A stretch of 32,500 nt of DNA from Symbiodinium natans (taxonomy: Eukaryota > Sar > Dinophyceae > Suessiales > Symbiodiniaceae): assembly GCA_905221605.1 (NCBI GenBank), contig CAJNDS010000719.1, positions 1-32,500 on the forward strand, written 5' to 3'. Below are positions 30,547-32,500 of the stretch, in pieces. Numbering within the stretch: the stretch's first letter is position 1; each line of letters opens with the position of its first letter. The notes beneath the pieces are model-generated. The model did no database searches. It was given only the letters and a program-made list of their open reading frames with translations, and had not been told where the DNA came from. Position numbers and translations under genes: made by a program.

Positions 30547-32500
30547 CTGGCGCAATGGTCACAAATTTTGAAACTTCATCCATTGGCTCTGCCATTAGCA
30601 CAATTGTTCGAGAAAGTCGAGGAAACCTGGAGCGCGCATTACATCGAGCCACAAGCTGTCACATCAGCTTCAAGATGGCAGCCCAAGCCAAGCCACTCCC
30701 GGTGATCCTTCTAGACAACACCAAGAGAAACCAGCTGGCAGGCCACAGCTGTTTCGAGATAGCTGGCCTTGAATCGCAGCCCTTGCAGGAAACGGACAAA
30801 GTCCTAAGAAACAACAGCCAAGAACCTGCGAAGCATCGCGCCACTGCAGCAACGCAAAGTTGAGAGAAGGACTTCTGTTGGAACGCTGCGAAACCTGATC
30901 GCCAGCTGTGAGCAGCTCCATCAGCCAGACATCAAAATCGAAACCAGCCGGCAACCACCGGCAAAGCAAATCCAACCGAAGCCAAGCAAACAAGCAAAGC
31001 AACAACCAAACTGACTCAGCTTCGAGCTTGGTGCTGCCAACATCTGAACAGGGGCAAAAAACAGGGGCATAGGCCGGGGCTTCTTCCGAGCTGCGCTTTC
31101 CAGGATAACCACACGGAGGCTGCCCTCTTAAGGCAAGAACTCGGTGGTTTGGAACCATTCGCCTCCCCAGACAGGCAGAGGCTACCTGCAACGACCTTCT
31201 TTTACAGGAAGATGTTGCGACTGTCCAATCAGCACCTGGTCGCTCGGATGCGGCTTTTCGTTGAGAAAGAGGTCGTGTAAAGGCTGCCAGCCTCTGCTAT
31301 TCATGCTAGTTATCTCAAACCCTTGCCAAGCAGAGGTCGAAAACCAGTGCCCGCCTGTCTCTATTCATGGTGGCATGTGGTTACTAAGATGCACTTGGCT
31401 GGCTCGTGAGGCATGGGCAGCGCATCACCCAGCGCAGGAAGTATCGCTCCACCTGGACAGCGGCTCTCTGAGACGTATTTGACATTTGACACTTCCAGTC
31501 TGTATTGAAATGGGAGAAGCCTGCCTCCTCCACCTCAGTCACCTCCTGGTTGGCAAGAGGCGCATCCTTGAAAGCGGATGGGTGCAACAACGGGAAATAA
31601 TCTGCGACGCACGTCGATCTTCAGGCCCCATGCCAACAGGGCAAATGTGACAATGTGTCAAGTGACACAACGCGAAGCAATGAAAGCAGTGAGCCTGAGT
31701 ATTCTGCGGCCAGCCGCCCGGAGTGAATAGCTTGACCTGGAGAGGGAAGGCCGCGCCGCTTTGAAACAGACACAATGAGCGAAAAACTTCGGAATAACAC
31801 CTGCGCTGACTTGCACTTGGTCCCATGCAAAGTCGAACTCGTCACGCCATATCTTCCCCTTAAGAAAGAGGTGCCACAGATACAGACCATTTTTGGCAAC
31901 AGCCGCTCTTACGGGCTTTGTCCAGCACGGGCTGTTGAGTACAAGCATGCTCTTCATGCTGCCCAGTTAGGGCAAGCACTAGCTGTACAGGCAAGTAGGT
32001 TGCATGGAGTCCACTGACAAACATAGACTTCTCATGCATTGCTGCCCTGTGCCGACACAATCAGAACCTGTTCTATGTAAGTGTGGACATCCCCTGCATC
32101 GTCTCAAAGATCCCACTCTGCAAATGCAGGATCTGCGAAAGGTGCCCGGCTGCATACGCTGAGAGATGAGTGGCTTCAGCCCGTGCAGCGACCATCATGA
32201 CATTGACTGAAGAATTTTTTAGTAGACTGCACATACGTGCAGCCGGCACCTGCAAGTGATGCTACGAAGATCTACTGCTAAATGCACTACATGGGAATAC
32301 TATGGAATTATGCAAATAAGATGTGGGCATATACACGAATGCCCCTCGAACGAGCGGGTGCTCCCTCCAATGCCTCTGTGTTTGGTGACAGAGAACTGTG
32401 AGGACCGCAGCTCGTCCGACAAAACCACGTGGCCTCGGCTGCCCGAATTAACTCAGTCCCTTCAGACACACTTTGTGAGCAAGAAAACTGTAGGAAACAC
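30547..32500. other. Region without a supported gene
   Basis: Upstream of the SLOG-SLATT gene. Open frames up to 173 codons (30670-31191, minus) lack motifs, have unusual composition and show no exon chain. No repeats of note were seen. Confidence 0.5.

Noticed and set aside
30670-31191. 173-codon minus-strand frame
   Set aside because: No motif, no homology feel, low-quality composition and no splice partners.
1-32500. Dinoflagellate spliced-leader sequence relics
   Set aside because: No stretch resembling the conserved leader was recognised by eye on either strand.

Overview
The window looks like nuclear DNA of a dinoflagellate, probably a Symbiodiniaceae-like alga. This is inferred from GC-rich sequence, multi-exon genes whose reading frames only join if GC-AG and apparently GA-AG introns are allowed, a tyrosine-recombinase retrotransposon carrying a C5-cytosine methyltransferase, heptameric satellites, and an N-terminal presequence resembling those of peridinin-plastid proteins. 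No rRNA, tRNA, CRISPR array or bacterial-style operon was seen.

Left end (7-7897, minus strand): an apparently complete 7.9-kb retrotransposon of the DIRS/Ngaro/PAT type. Read 5' to 3' on the minus strand it is A1 (75 bp), ORF1 (zinc-knuckle-like basic protein), ORF2 (Gag-like, SR-rich and GK-rich), Pol (RT, then RNase H split by an embedded DNMT3-like C5 methyltransferase), tyrosine recombinase, B1 (218 bp), A2 (75 bp), a 135-bp spacer, and B2 (218 bp). The A and B copies look identical. ORF1/ORF2 are separated by 2 nt, ORF2/Pol share an ATGA overlap, and Pol/YR overlap by 20 nt. Only YR is damaged, by one in-frame TGA. The right end abuts a heptamer satellite (7898-8100).

8101-12344 is apparently non-coding. 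At 12345-14536 (minus) a gene of about five exons encodes a protein of about 443 aa with a signal-peptide/transit-peptide-like N-terminus and a charged, coiled-coil-like body. 14537-18694 holds no gene I can support, but it has a G-rich heptamer satellite, a C-rich tetramer run, an AT-rich island of consecutive hairpins (15965-16310) that is foreign in composition, and a TACA/TACC microsatellite.

18695-20300 (minus) has conserved-looking coding segments of one or two genes I do not recognise. 21834-22412 (minus) encodes a full-length but catalytically divergent peptidyl-tRNA hydrolase homologue. 25475-26391 (minus) is the 3' part of a gene with two SAP-like helical motifs, whose exons join in phase using GC and GT donors.

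28246-30546 (minus) is a broken gene whose product would be an N-terminal SLOG (TRPM/LSDAT-type) nucleotide-sensor domain followed by a SLATT two-helix membrane domain. It has four single-base frame changes and one in-frame stop, and carries a 112-bp insertion with perfect 14-bp inverted ends and a 4-bp target duplication that appears to be an introner, i.e. a transposon acting as an intron. 30547-32500 holds nothing I can support.
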